Shown: positions 16,959 to 26,733, counted from the first letter of the stretch. The stretch is DNA of 64,000 nucleotides from Jatrophihabitans sp. GAS493 (GCF_900230215.1 NZ_LT907982.1:558001-622000), one strand, 5' to 3'. A program made the numbers and translations. The notes: generated by a model from the sequence alone, not told the origin.

Positions 16959-16988
16959 AGCCGGTGCGCCACGCTCGGCGCACCGGCT
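16959..16988. other. Perfect 12-bp stem-loop
   Basis: AGCCGGTGCGCC and its exact complement flank a 6-base loop (ACGCTC). It lies in the long leader between the DosR-like box and kinase 2. Neither strand has a T-run after the stem, so it is not a typical intrinsic terminator. It could be an RNA leader structure or a protein-binding site. Confidence 0.6.
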
Positions 16989-17177
16989 CCAGACAAGCAA
17001 CCGCTCATCCTTCAACCTCGACCATGCGCCAGCCCCCAGCCACCGACATGATCCCAGGTCGGCTGCACAATCTTGCTCAACGCAGTCCCCCGACCGCGAC
17101 GGTCCAGTGACCGCACTTGAGCGCCATCGGCGCCAACCGTAGGCCCAATTCTGCACTACCGGAGGCGCCAAAAGGCA

Positions 17178-17191
17178 GGGACTAAGGTCCC
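17178..17191. promoter_or_regulatory. DevR/DosR-box-like palindrome
   Basis: GGGACTAAGGTCCC matches the mycobacterial DosR core (GGGACTWWWGTCCC) except at one central base and has perfect GGGAC/GTCCC arms. It lies 395 bases upstream of the kinase 2 start and downstream of adk. If the DevR-like regulator of this window uses this motif, the site could give autoregulation through a long leader. Confidence 0.55.
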
Positions 17192-17266
17192 AGATATTGC
17201 CGTCTAAACCGGCAAAACGCCCTACCGCCTGGTACTAACGGTTTCCGGAATTCGAAAATCGGGACA

Positions 17267-17878
17267 TTATGGGATTTTGTTCGCCGCGGCCCGGCGTGCG
17301 GCCGCGGCCTCCAGCACCCCGCTGATCGCCGCCGTGATCTCGTCGGTGATCACCTCCGGGCTGGCCTGAGCATCGAATCGGACGAGCAGGCCACGCTGCT
17401 CGTAGTACTCGATGAGCGGGCGGGTCTGCAGCTCGAAGACGCGCAGCCGGTTCTCGATCACCTCAAGCGTGTCGTCGGCCCGCCCCTGAATCTCCGCCCG
17501 CCGCAGCAGCCGCTGGATCAGCACGTCCGAGGGCGCATCGAGGTAGACGACCACATCGGCCGCGGCGTCGGACTCCTCGGCCAATCGCTTCGCCTCGATC
17601 GCCTGATCGACCGAGCGCGGGAATCCATCTAGCAGATACCCACCGCGGTGGGCCGCCGCGATCGTCACCGGGAGCATCAGATCCACCACCATCGCGTCGG
17701 GGACCAGCGCGCCCCGCTGCAGGTACTCCTTGGCTCGATTCCCCAGTTCGGTACCGGCCGCCACCTCGGCCCGCAGGATGTCACCGGCCGCCAGATGCTC
17801 GATCCCCAGACGCTTGGAGAGACGCTCGCCCTGCGTCCCTTTGCCCGATCCGGGCGGTCCGATGAGAAGAACGTTCAT
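17267..17878 (-). CDS. adk: Adenylate kinase (short form)
   Basis: A 203-residue nucleoside monophosphate kinase: P-loop GPPGSGKGT (residues 7-15), AMP-binding region HLAAGDILRAEV, GGYLLDGFPRSVDQA, and the short LID segment RAEIQGRADDTLEVIENRL without zinc cysteines. It converts ATP plus AMP to two ADP. It stands alone rather than in the ribosomal-protein operon with secY, so it may be an additional adk copy; the rest of the genome is not visible. Confidence 0.85.
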   Translation of the reverse strand: MNVLLIGPPGSGKGTQGERLSKRLGIEHLAAGDILRAEVAAGTELGNRAKEYLQRGALVPDAMVVDLMLPVTIAAAHRGGYLLDGFPRSVDQAIEAKRLAEESDAAADVVVYLDAPSDVLIQRLLRRAEIQGRADDTLEVIENRLRVFELQTRPLIEYYEQRGLLVRFDAQASPEVITDEITAAISGVLEAAAARRAAANKIP

Positions 17879-17964
17879 ACCTCACCCTAGCCAAGGCAGC
17901 CAGGGCAGCTCCAGTACGCGCTGGAGATGCGCAATAGGCCGTCGGACGCCTGCGCGGCCGCCGA

Positions 17965-18753
17965 TCAACCCAAGTCGAGCATCAGCTGGCGGGACTGGGC
18001 CACCAATGTGCCCTGACTGTCCCATATCTCGAAGTCCTCTTCGTGAAACCCTCCGGCCAGATAGCGAGTGCTGGCCCGTGCCGAGAGCCAGCCGGGGGCG
18101 GGCACGGCCCGGACATAGGTCGTCAGTTCTACGGTCGTCGACTGCCAGACACCGATCTCGAAGGCGGGCGGGGTCGCGGCGTCGACCAGCGTCGGCAACG
18201 CCAGCGTGTCGGCCGTACTGCCATCGGCGAAGCGCATCCAGAATTCGTGGCGCGCATCGTTGGTCGGAGTTCCGCCGACCCAGCCCGGCAGCGCCGGGTA
18301 CCGGCATTCGAGCCGGTGGGCGATCGTCAGCGCCGGAATCTTGTCCGTGTGCAGGCGCTCGCACTCCAGCGGGGGCGGTAGCTGCGGGGCGTCCAGCTGC
18401 TGCACGGAGCGCGCGTCCGCGCTGGCCCTCAGGTCGGCGAAGGTGGCGACGACGCGGAGCACCTCCTTGCCCTCGGTGATCACCCGGGCCTCGCCGACGG
18501 CCAGGCGGCGTCCACTGCGGATCACCTCGACGTGCACCTCGGCCGGGCCGGGTCGGGCCTGGCGCAGGTAACTGGCACTGGTCGCCACCGGGTCGGTGAA
18601 CGGTAGTGCGGCGGCGAGGGCCCGGTTCGCGACCCCGAGTAGATAGCCGCCGTTGACGTTGCCCATCGGCAGGCACCACCGATCGGTGATCGTCGCGCCG
18701 TAGCGACCCGGCTCGAGGAGATGGACCGCGGTATCGGTCGCGAATTCGTTCAC
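17965..18753 (-). CDS. Acyl-CoA thioesterase (double hot-dog, TesB-like)
   Basis: A 262-residue thioesterase-superfamily protein with two hot-dog halves. The first has NGGYLLGVANRALAAA and SASYLRQARPGPAEVHVEV; the second has FEIGVWQSTTVELTTYVRA and WLSARASTRYLAGGFHEEDF. This is the 4HBT_3-type thioesterase pattern seen in actinobacteria. Single gene; the acyl substrate is unknown. Confidence 0.82.
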   Translation of the reverse strand: MNEFATDTAVHLLEPGRYGATITDRWCLPMGNVNGGYLLGVANRALAAALPFTDPVATSASYLRQARPGPAEVHVEVIRSGRRLAVGEARVITEGKEVLRVVATFADLRASADARSVQQLDAPQLPPPLECERLHTDKIPALTIAHRLECRYPALPGWVGGTPTNDARHEFWMRFADGSTADTLALPTLVDAATPPAFEIGVWQSTTVELTTYVRAVPAPGWLSARASTRYLAGGFHEEDFEIWDSQGTLVAQSRQLMLDLG

Positions 18754-18836
18754 GAGCGAGACCTTACTTCGCGCTACCGGTGCGATGTACGCGACTTGTC
18801 AGCCGCGCGTACCGGCCGGTGGGGGAGAATGTCGCC

Positions 18837-19139
18837 ATGGACATGACTGGGTGGATCACGGGCCAGGTATTTCTGCAGACCGTCGATGAGATCGAGGTAC
18901 AGCAGGCCAGCGCGTGGCTCACTGCGCGCGGGATCGCGTTTCAGGTCTTGACCCTCAGCGAACGCATGGTGCTCGATCCCCAGAAACCGGAGGACGGCGT
19001 CACCAGCGACCGGTTCAGCATCGCCATCCAGTTGGCCGGCTTCCCCCAGGTGCTGTCGCCGGTACTGAACGATCTGGTGAGCCGGGCCCACGGCGGCGGC
19101 TGGTCGCTCGAGGACGAGCAGGCGCTCAGCGACGAGTAG
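18837..19139 (+). CDS. Small unknown protein
   Basis: A 100-residue protein (MDMTGWITGQVFLQTVDEIE) without a family I recognise. The ATG at 18837 is preferred because GGGGGAG precedes it at good spacing. It has no signal or membrane segment. Codon use resembles its neighbours. A hairpin lies just downstream. Confidence 0.6.
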   Translation: MDMTGWITGQVFLQTVDEIEVQQASAWLTARGIAFQVLTLSERMVLDPQKPEDGVTSDRFSIAIQLAGFPQVLSPVLNDLVSRAHGGGWSLEDEQALSDE

Positions 19140-19141
19140 AC

Positions 19142-19168
19142 CTCCGCGGTAGCGCGCCGGTCGCGGAG
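19142..19168 (+). terminator. Stem-loop after the small unknown gene
   Basis: CTCCGCG (19142-19148) pairs with CGCGGAG (19162-19168), 3 bases after the stop codon at 19139. It lacks a T-run, so it would be at most a non-canonical terminator. Confidence 0.3.
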
Positions 19169-19232
19169 TGTCGTATAGACCGCATAGGTTCAGCACAGAC
19201 GACGCACAGACTTCAGGTCGATCCTGGTTGCC

Positions 19233-20846
<1,614 letters not shown>

Positions 20847-21356
20847 CGCTCACCGAGCCTGCCGGGCCAGTGGCAGCGCGCATACAGGCGGAAGCCGGAA
20901 TGCGCATTGCGTCGGTGGGGCGCAATGAGTAAGGGCGCTGCATTCACCAGGTCCGCACTCAATAGACAATCTGGTAAGGCCCTTGATCGTCGTTCTGACC
21001 GCTTTCGGCAGAGCAGGTAGAGCGATATCAACCTGTGCGCTGCGAAATCCGCGGCCACCGGCCGGCCAGCGCATTTCCGGCGGCCCCCAACACGCAGTCC
21101 AGAGGGCGATTCGGACGGTCGAAACCGGGGGCTGAGCAGCACTCAGGAGCGGCCCAGCCGGAGGCTCGGACCCCGAAACCCGACAAAGCCGAACACCAGA
21201 CTCACACCGAGGCCGCCACAGTCGGGTACCTCACCCGGCCCGAAACGCTGTTTTGGGTACGGAGAGTGACAATCCAACTCTGTTTGCTAACCCATCGGAG
21301 TTACCCGTGAGTAAATACCGAACAGATTGAAAAAGAGTGCCATTCTGCCTTGACGA
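20847..21356. other. Gene-free stretch downstream of the htrA-like gene
   Basis: About 510 bases without a credible reading frame. The open frames present have no family features and read through compositionally odd sequence. I see no repeat or strong hairpin here. The DosR-like box and the small-RNA candidate begin at its right end. Confidence 0.5.
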
Positions 21357-21370
21357 AGGACTTTGGTCCC
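21357..21370 (+). promoter_or_regulatory. DevR/DosR-box-like site before the candidate small RNA
   Basis: AGGACTTTGGTCCC differs from the ideal GGGACTTTGGTCCC by one base. It lies roughly 20-40 bases before the first structured part of the RNA candidate, the distance expected when DosR binds over or near a -35 region. No convincing -10 was found. Confidence 0.5.
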
Positions 21371-21384
21371 TCCATGATTTGAGT

Positions 21385-21583
21385 TGTAAGAGAGAAAGCC
21401 CCCGGAAAAGCCGGACTACGTAGCCGCTGGAACCCCAGCCTTGCGGCTAAATAAGCCGAAACTGCCAGAGGTTTAATGAGCCGCTGCGGACCCCCGACCG
21501 CAGAGACTCAATTCTCACTTGCAGTAGGCCTCACTCGGAACCCCCGTCCGCGTGAGGCCTACATTTATTTATAGGCCTTTTTC
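21385..21583 (+). ncRNA. Candidate structured small RNA with C-rich hairpin loops (6C-like)
   Basis: A gene-free stretch rich in stem-loops. They are CCGG/CCGG at 21402-21414, AGCCGC/GCGGCT at 21422-21448, CTGCGG/CCGCAG at 21484-21503 with loop ACCCCCGA, and an 11-bp stem at 21524-21562 whose inner hairpin has loop ACCCCCG. An intrinsic terminator closes it. Two hairpins with C-run loops recall the actinobacterial 6C RNA, whose loops usually have six or more C (here five). The 5' end is a guess from the upstream DosR-like box. No small reading frame with a ribosome site was seen. Confidence 0.55.
21555..21582 (+). terminator. Intrinsic terminator of the small-RNA candidate
   Basis: AGGCCTA (21555-21561) pairs with TAGGCCT (21572-21578) around an AT-rich loop and is followed directly by a T-run to 21582. 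Its left arm also pairs with 21524-21534, so two alternative stems compete. Confidence 0.75.
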
Positions 21584-21796
21584 GTAAACGATGAGCCGAG
21601 ACGATGTTGATTCGGACATGCGACCCGAACATCGCCCGCTACGGATTTCGTTGCGGAGCTCCGCGTGAACGGCGAATGCCGCCAGCATCAGGGGCGCGTC
21701 GAGGGGCGAAACGCCCTTGAAGCCCTGGGATGATGAGAAACGTCGACCCCGGGCTAGCGGCCACCGCTACGGGCCGGCTACGGGCTGGTCGGCTGA

Positions 21797-22144
21797 CTAC
21801 TCTGCGGCGGAGGTGCGCTCGGCCTCGTCGGCCGGCGCGTTCACCTGACGGTCGTCGGTGGGCTGGTCGGTCGCGCTCGGCGCCGCCTCGACCTCTGCGT
21901 CGTCAACTGCGTTCTCGACCGCATTCTCGGCCGCATTCTCGGCCGCATTCTCGGCCGCGTTGTCGGCTGCGTTCTCGGATGCGGTGGCCTTCGACTTGAT
22001 CCGCACCTTGCCCGACTCAAGATCGATCCGCTTTCCGCCAGATGCGTCGCCGATGATCGGACGGGTCGCCTGTAGACGCTTCTTCTCCTCGTCCATGTGC
22101 CTTTTGGACGGGTTGAAGAGCACATCCAAGCCCCACTGAGTCAT
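21797..22144 (-). CDS. DUF6191-like small protein with Glu-Asn-Ala repeats
   Basis: A 115-residue protein. The N-terminus (GLDVLFNPSKRHMDEEKKRL, then GKRIDLESGKVRIK) resembles DUF6191. The centre is a short tandem repeat of ENAA/ENAV units encoded by a 12-base DNA repeat (about 21908-21980), and the C-terminus is acidic and disordered. Function is unknown. The repeat may vary in copy number between strains. Confidence 0.65.
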   Translation of the reverse strand: MTQWGLDVLFNPSKRHMDEEKKRLQATRPIIGDASGGKRIDLESGKVRIKSKATASENAADNAAENAAENAAENAVENAVDDAEVEAAPSATDQPTDDRQVNAPADEAERTSAAE

Positions 22145-22649
22145 GCCATCAAGGCTACGTCCTACCGCTAGATTTGCCCATCTGTTCCTCAGGAATCAGC
22201 CTCGGGCGTAATGAGACGGTCATCTGCCGCTACGGCTAAACCCCCGATCGGCGCGGCCCGCTCGGGCCCGCGGATGCTCTGCACACACGAGAGCGCCGAG
22301 GGAAGCGGCGCACCGACGGTTTCGCTCCAGTCGGTGCGACGCTCACAGGAACCCTCGGCGCTCCGTGCCGGCCGTCCAGTCAAAGCAGTGCCTGGCCGCC
22401 CACTTGCGAACTGCGCTTTTTGCCAACGCACGAGGTGCCGCCGTTGGCTGTTACGGGGCTTGCAACCCCATGATGTACGCCGATTTGGTCACCCGTCAAG
22501 GATTCCGAGGCGTCAGTCGGCAATTAGTTCAGCCAACGTACTAGCACCCGGCGAAGAGAGCGCCGCTCCACCCCGGAGAGGTTCGTTCATCGGGGTTACA
22601 CTTCCCATCAAGAGACTCGCAATACCGCGGGTATGCGCGGCACGAAAGA
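22145..22649. other. Gene-free 505-bp region with a nested stem-loop
   Basis: No reading frame with family features on either strand. It contains the two-tier hairpin at 22291-22363 and a small GGGG/CCCC stem at 22455-22469. It probably also carries the promoter of the TetR operon at 22650. Confidence 0.5.
22291..22363. other. Nested inverted repeat (12-bp outer, 9-bp inner stem)
   Basis: Outer arms GAGCGCCGAGGG (22291-22302) and CCCTCGGCGCTC (22352-22363) are exact complements. Inside them CGCACCGAC (22309-22317) and GTCGGTGCG (22330-22338) are again exact complements. The 73-base unit would fold as one long interrupted stem. It could be a structured RNA, a small mobile repeat or a protein site. 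Confidence 0.6.
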
Positions 22650-23303
22650 ATGCCAATGACCAATCTTGCGCCCAATCCATCGGCAGCTGGCCCAGATCGG
22701 ATATCGCGTCGACAGGTCGACAAGTTCGCGGAGCGGCGGGCCCAACTGGCCGGCTCAGCGCTGCTGACCCTCTCCGAACTCGGGTACACCCGAACCAGCC
22801 TGCGCGAGATCGCGCAGAACTCCGAGTTCTCGCATGGGGTCCTGCACTACTACTTCAAGGACAAGCTCGATCTCATCACCGAGGGCGTCCGGCAGTACAA
22901 AGCAGTCTGCGTGCTGCGCTACGACGACGTCGTCGAGCAGTCCCGAACGGCTGACGAGCTACTGGCCGGCTTCGGGGCGACGATGGCCGAGACGCTGCGC
23001 TGTGACGCGCCGACCCACCGCCTCTGGTATGACCTGCGGACGCAGAGCTTCTTCGAGCCCGGCCTGCGCGAGGACATCGTCGCCATCGACGCCGGCCTGG
23101 AGCGGATGATCTGGCGGGTCGTCGCGCGCTTCGGACAGCTCGCGGGCACGCCGATCACGGTCTCCTCGGCCGTCGCGTACGGCCTCTTCGACGGCATCTT
23201 CCAGCAGGCTCTGCTGAAGTACTCCTTCGGCGAGGAGGACGCACCTGAACAGCTGCAGCAGACGGTCCAGGAACTGTTGAAGGGTCTGCTGACTCGTCCG
23301 TGA
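22650..23303 (+). CDS. TetR/AcrR-family regulator
   Basis: A 217-residue TetR protein: FAERRAQLAGSALLTLSELG and REIAQNSEFSHGVLHYYFKD form the DNA-binding domain (residues 25-75), followed by a TetR_C-type domain. It is first in a three-gene operon with a 2-hydroxyacid dehydrogenase (4-base overlap) and a methyltransferase. An alternative ATG lies 6 bases downstream. Confidence 0.85.
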   Translation: MPMTNLAPNPSAAGPDRISRRQVDKFAERRAQLAGSALLTLSELGYTRTSLREIAQNSEFSHGVLHYYFKDKLDLITEGVRQYKAVCVLRYDDVVEQSRTADELLAGFGATMAETLRCDAPTHRLWYDLRTQSFFEPGLREDIVAIDAGLERMIWRVVARFGQLAGTPITVSSAVAYGLFDGIFQQALLKYSFGEEDAPEQLQQTVQELLKGLLTRP

Positions 23304-24238
23304 CGGTGATCAGTCTGCCCGACGAGGATGCTCGCGGGCACCTCGGCCCGCTGCCGAGCGGCATCCAATCCGTGGTGTGGAGCGGCGTGGGTGACCCACC
23401 ACCCGGTGCTGCGGAGGCCGCGTTCGTGGTCGCCCCCTACCCGGGCGCCGGCCTGGACACTGCGCGTTTCATCACCGCCGTCCCGAATGTCCGGGTGCTG
23501 CAGATCTTCTCGGCCGGCTTCGACAACTGGCGGGGGCAACTGCCGGCCTCGGCGACGCTCTGCAACGGGCGGGGCATCCACACCAGTTCGACCGCCGAAC
23601 TGGCCGTCGCCCTGACCCTGGCCGCGGTTCGCGAGCTTCCGCACTATGTGCGAGCGCAGACCCAGGGGGTCTGGGACCCGTTGGATTCGCAGGAACTGGC
23701 CGGCAAGCGAGCGCTCATAGTCGGCTACGGCGAGATCGGCCACGCGGTGGAGCAGCGGCTGGCCGCGTTCGAGGTCGAGGTGACCCGGGTCAGCCGGCGC
23801 GCCGCCGCTGGGGTGCACCCGATCGAGGAGCTCCCCGCCCTGCTCCCCCGAGCTGAGGTCGTGATCGTGACCGTGCCCCTGACCGATGCCACTTCCGGGC
23901 TGATCGACAAGCGATTCCTCGAATCGATGCGCGACGGTGCGCTGCTGGTGAACGTCGCCCGTGGCCCGGTGGTCGACACCGACGCTCTGGTCGCCGAACT
24001 GAGCAGCGGGCGCATCAGCGCGGCGCTGGACGTCGTCGACCCCGAGCCCCTACCGCCTGAGCACCCACTGTGGGGCATGCCGAATGTGCTCATCACGCCG
24101 CACGTCGGCGGCGGCACCGCCCATTGGAGCGAGCGGGCCTACCGCCTCGCCCGCGAGCAACTGCGCCGCTTTCTGGCGGACGAGCCGCTGCTGAACGTGG
24201 TCGACGCCTCCGGCGTAGCCGGCGGGGCGATCCGATGA
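23300..24238 (+). CDS. D-isomer-specific 2-hydroxyacid dehydrogenase
   Basis: A 312-residue NAD-dependent dehydrogenase. The Rossmann motif VGYGEIGHAVEQRL is at residues 141-154, and the catalytic Arg221 (NVARGPVVD), Glu249 (VDPEPLP) and His268 (ITPHVGG) are all present. The N-terminal half is short but complete for the family. The substrate (a 2-keto acid or phosphoglycerate-like acid) is not readable. A GTG start overlaps the TetR stop by 4 bases. Confidence 0.88.
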   Translation: MTVISLPDEDARGHLGPLPSGIQSVVWSGVGDPPPGAAEAAFVVAPYPGAGLDTARFITAVPNVRVLQIFSAGFDNWRGQLPASATLCNGRGIHTSSTAELAVALTLAAVRELPHYVRAQTQGVWDPLDSQELAGKRALIVGYGEIGHAVEQRLAAFEVEVTRVSRRAAAGVHPIEELPALLPRAEVVIVTVPLTDATSGLIDKRFLESMRDGALLVNVARGPVVDTDALVAELSSGRISAALDVVDPEPLPPEHPLWGMPNVLITPHVGGGTAHWSERAYRLAREQLRRFLADEPLLNVVDASGVAGGAIR

Positions 24239-25371
24239 CCACCTTCTCCCTCGACGCGCTGCGACGGGCGCCGGACATCGAGGCGCCAAACCTCTTTGCG
24301 GTCGACGCCACCGACCGGTTGCTCCTGGATACCGCGGCCACCGCGATCACCGCCCTCGCCCCTGGCCAGCTGGCCATTGTGGAGGATCGCTACGGCGCGC
24401 TGACGCTGGGCGCGGCTGCGCTGAGCGGAGCGTCCGGGATCCGCGTCCACCAGGATCCGTTGATCGCCGAACAGGCACTGGCCCGTAATGCGTCGGCGTC
24501 CGGTCTCTCGAACCGCTACCGAAACCTGCCACTGGGCGAGGAGTTGCTCAGCGACGCAAAGGTCGTCCTGCTGCAGGCTCCGAAGAGTCTTGCCGCGCTC
24601 CGCGAGATCGTCGAGCTCACCGCCCGCTACGCCGATCCATCGGTGACCCTGTACGTCGGGGGGCGGGTGAAGCACTTGACCCTGACGATGAATCAGGTGC
24701 TGGCAGAGCATTTCCGCCAGGTTCAGGCCAGCCTGGCCCGGCAGAAGTCCCGATTGCTCATCGCCTCGCATCCGATCGCCAGTGGCCGGCTCGAGGCTCC
24801 CTTCAGCTATCCGGAGCGAGTATTTCAACCCGAGATCGACCTCTGGGTCTGTGCCTCCGGGGCCGCCTTCGCGGGCACCAAGCTCGACCAGGGCACCCGT
24901 TTCCTGCTGCAATTCATTGACCATATGCTCCCCACGGCCGGCACCGCGGTCGACCTCGGCTGCGGCACCGGCATTCTCGCCGCGATGCTGGCGGTCGCCC
25001 GTCCTGATCTGGCCGTGATCGCGACTGACCAGTCCGCGGCCGCTGTCAGCTCGGCCGAGGCGACGGTCGAGGCGAACGGGCTGAGCGACCGGATCAGGGT
25101 GACCCGCGACGACGCGATGTCGGAGCTGGCCGATGGCGGCACCGACCTCATCGTCTGCAATCCGCCCTTCCACATCGGCACATCCGTGCAACCACGGGTG
25201 GCTGAGCACCTCTTCGCCGGGGCCGGTCGGGTGCTGCGTTCGGGCGGCGAACTCTGGACGGTCTACAACTCGCACCTGGACTACCGCCCGCTGCTACGGC
25301 GGCACGTCGGGCCCACTCGGCTAGTCGAGCGGAACCCGAAGTTCAGCGTGACCTGCTCGCTCCGCGACTGA
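24235..25371 (+). CDS. RsmC/RlmG-like rRNA guanine-N2 methyltransferase
   Basis: A 378-residue class I SAM methyltransferase with two domains. The N-terminal degenerate domain (1-200) and C-terminal catalytic domain, with VDLGCGTGI (239-247) and catalytic NPPFH (309-313), are the layout of RsmC/RlmG enzymes that methylate the exocyclic amine of an rRNA guanine. Which rRNA site is not decidable. The ATG at 24235 overlaps the dehydrogenase stop by 4 bases; in-frame sequence upstream of it is antisense or shadow. Confidence 0.82.
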   Translation: MTTFSLDALRRAPDIEAPNLFAVDATDRLLLDTAATAITALAPGQLAIVEDRYGALTLGAAALSGASGIRVHQDPLIAEQALARNASASGLSNRYRNLPLGEELLSDAKVVLLQAPKSLAALREIVELTARYADPSVTLYVGGRVKHLTLTMNQVLAEHFRQVQASLARQKSRLLIASHPIASGRLEAPFSYPERVFQPEIDLWVCASGAAFAGTKLDQGTRFLLQFIDHMLPTAGTAVDLGCGTGILAAMLAVARPDLAVIATDQSAAAVSSAEATVEANGLSDRIRVTRDDAMSELADGGTDLIVCNPPFHIGTSVQPRVAEHLFAGAGRVLRSGGELWTVYNSHLDYRPLLRRHVGPTRLVERNPKFSVTCSLRD

Positions 25372-25381
25372 CCGGCGGCGG

Positions 25382-25978
25382 TCAGGAACTCTGCGCCGCC
25401 GTCGGCACCGGCGTGCTGAAGCCCTTGCTGCAGTTGACGGCGAAGGTGCCGGAGGAGACCTTGCTGCCGGTCGTCTCAACCCGCTTGCCGGCGGAGTCGA
25501 TCGTGGTGTGCACAAACGTCCCAGTCCCGGTGTACTCGTTGCCGCTGGCGTTGACCGAGATCCTGCCGACGGCCTTCCCGGCCTCGTCGCGCATGTCATT
25601 GATCGCCTGGCTGATCACCCGGGATCCGTCGCTCATCGTCTGGACGAGTACGGCCGACTGAGGCGAGCCGACCATCGTGACGGTCAGCGCGTACGGACCG
25701 GCGGAACCTGAGGCGTGCACCGACGATTCGCGCTGCTCGCACTGCACCTCAAAGGTGCGCTCGCTCCCGTCGAGGGTGATGGTGGCCGTACCGGCGCCGG
25801 GCTGAGTCGCCGATGCCTGCGCCGCACTGCTCTTCTTCTCCGAGGTGCAGCCAGTCAGCAGGCAACCGAGGAGAATCGCGACCGACGCGAGCAGCGCGGC
25901 ATGCCTGATCGAGCCGCGCGCCGTCAACTGATTCCCCCTCCGACCATCGTTGCGACGAGCATATGGCGGGAAGATCAC
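25382..25978 (-). CDS. Secreted lipoprotein, LpqH-like pattern
   Basis: A 198-residue protein with a lipoprotein signal: hydrophobic stretch AALLASVAILLGC and lipobox LLTGC. The mature part starts TSEKKSSAAQ and has a beta-rich region with two cysteines (EVQCEQRE and FAVNCSKG). A TGTGTF segment near the end resembles actinobacterial LpqH/19-kDa-antigen-like lipoproteins; that similarity is from pattern only. The first 17 residues look non-native, and a TTG near 25927 is a likelier start. Confidence 0.7.
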   Translation of the reverse strand: MIFPPYARRNDGRRGNQLTARGSIRHAALLASVAILLGCLLTGCTSEKKSSAAQASATQPGAGTATITLDGSERTFEVQCEQRESSVHASGSAGPYALTVTMVGSPQSAVLVQTMSDGSRVISQAINDMRDEAGKAVGRISVNASGNEYTGTGTFVHTTIDSAGKRVETTGSKVSSGTFAVNCSKGFSTPVPTAAQSS

Positions 25979-26036
25979 AAATCAAGCAGCAGACGGCGTA
26001 GCCAACCGAATTGCGTCCGGCGGTCTATACAAGGGT

Positions 26037-26227
26037 GTGCACTCATTCGCGGTGAGGCTCACCTCCGGCGGCGAGGCCGAGGACATCGTGCAGGAGACGC
26101 TGCTCGCCGCGTGGCGCCTGCGCGAGCGTGTTTCGAACCGGAGAAAGGGTCCCCGCGCACTTGGCTGCTGACCCTGACCGCTGACCAGGTGCGCCGGCAT
26201 CGGCGGTACCTGCGACGCCGCTGCTGA
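26037..26227 (+). pseudogene. ECF sigma-factor region-2 remnant, frameshifted
   Basis: The first frame reads FAVRLTSGGEAEDIVQETLL then AAWRLRER, the region-2 motif of sigma-70/ECF factors. Near 26128 the sense continues in another frame as GSPRTWLLTLTADQVRRHRR, equivalent to the usual RAWLFTVARNLxxDxxRR. No region 4 follows. It is a decayed gene. The rest of 25979-26311 holds no gene. Confidence 0.6.
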
Positions 26228-26311
26228 ACGTCTTCGACCGAGGGGTCGTGTCCTGGTCGATCAGTGACGACCGTCCGGTGACTCTCGGGACGAGGTTGCG
26301 CGCCTGCCCGG

Positions 26312-26695
26312 TCAAGCCAGGCCGAAGGCGACCGTCTCGTCGTCGGTGAGTAGCCGGGACCGGATCAGGAAACGCACTCCCTCCGGCGCCTCGACCGAGA
26401 AACCACTGCCACGGCCCTTCACGACGTCGACGGTGAGGTGCGTGTGCTTCCAGTACTCGAACTGATTCACCGACATCCAGAACGGGATCGGCGCGGGGAG
26501 CCCGGCGATCTCCAGGTCGGCCAGATGGACGTCGGCCTCGCTGGTGATGAAGTCCCCGTTCGGGTAGCACATCGGTGAGGAGCCGTCGCAGCAGCCGCCG
26601 GATTGGTGGAACATCAGCGGGCCATGACGGACGGTGAGGCGGCGCAGCCACTGCGCCGCCTCCTCCGTCACCGCCACCCGACTGAGATCACTCAT
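26312..26695 (-). CDS. DUF779 protein, aldehyde-dehydrogenase partner
   Basis: A 127-residue protein with the DUF779 core FHQSGGCCDGSSPMC (C35, C36, C43), YPNGDF, and a C-terminal strand region (FSVEAPEGVRFLIRSR). DUF779 genes routinely sit next to AcoD/ExaC-type aldehyde dehydrogenases, as here, 38 bases downstream of one. The cysteines suggest metal binding; the function is unproven. Confidence 0.85.
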   Translation of the reverse strand: MSDLSRVAVTEEAAQWLRRLTVRHGPLMFHQSGGCCDGSSPMCYPNGDFITSEADVHLADLEIAGLPAPIPFWMSVNQFEYWKHTHLTVDVVKGRGSGFSVEAPEGVRFLIRSRLLTDDETVAFGLA

Positions 26696-26733
26696 GATTG
26701 AAATCTGTCGAGAGCAACGAGAATCATCGGTGT

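Larger units (their letters stand above)
16784..17266. other. Gene-free 483-bp region between the DevS-like operon and adk
   Basis: No convincing coding region. It holds a direct repeat CCGGTATG (16856-16863 and 16865-16872) about 75 bases before the kinase 2 start, a perfect 12-bp hairpin (16959-16988), and a DosR-box-like palindrome (17178-17191). An open frame of 109 codons on the minus strand (16842-17171) has no family resemblance and overlaps these elements, so it is not called. Confidence 0.6.

Noticed and set aside
16842-17171. 109-codon minus-strand open frame between the sensor operon and adk
   Set aside because: No family features, basic/Trp/Arg-rich translation typical of random GC-rich DNA, and it covers the hairpin and repeat elements.
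21385-21583. c-di-AMP (ydaO) or other known riboswitch leader
   Set aside because: I could not match the conserved core motifs, and an intrinsic terminator ends the transcript well before any plus-strand gene.
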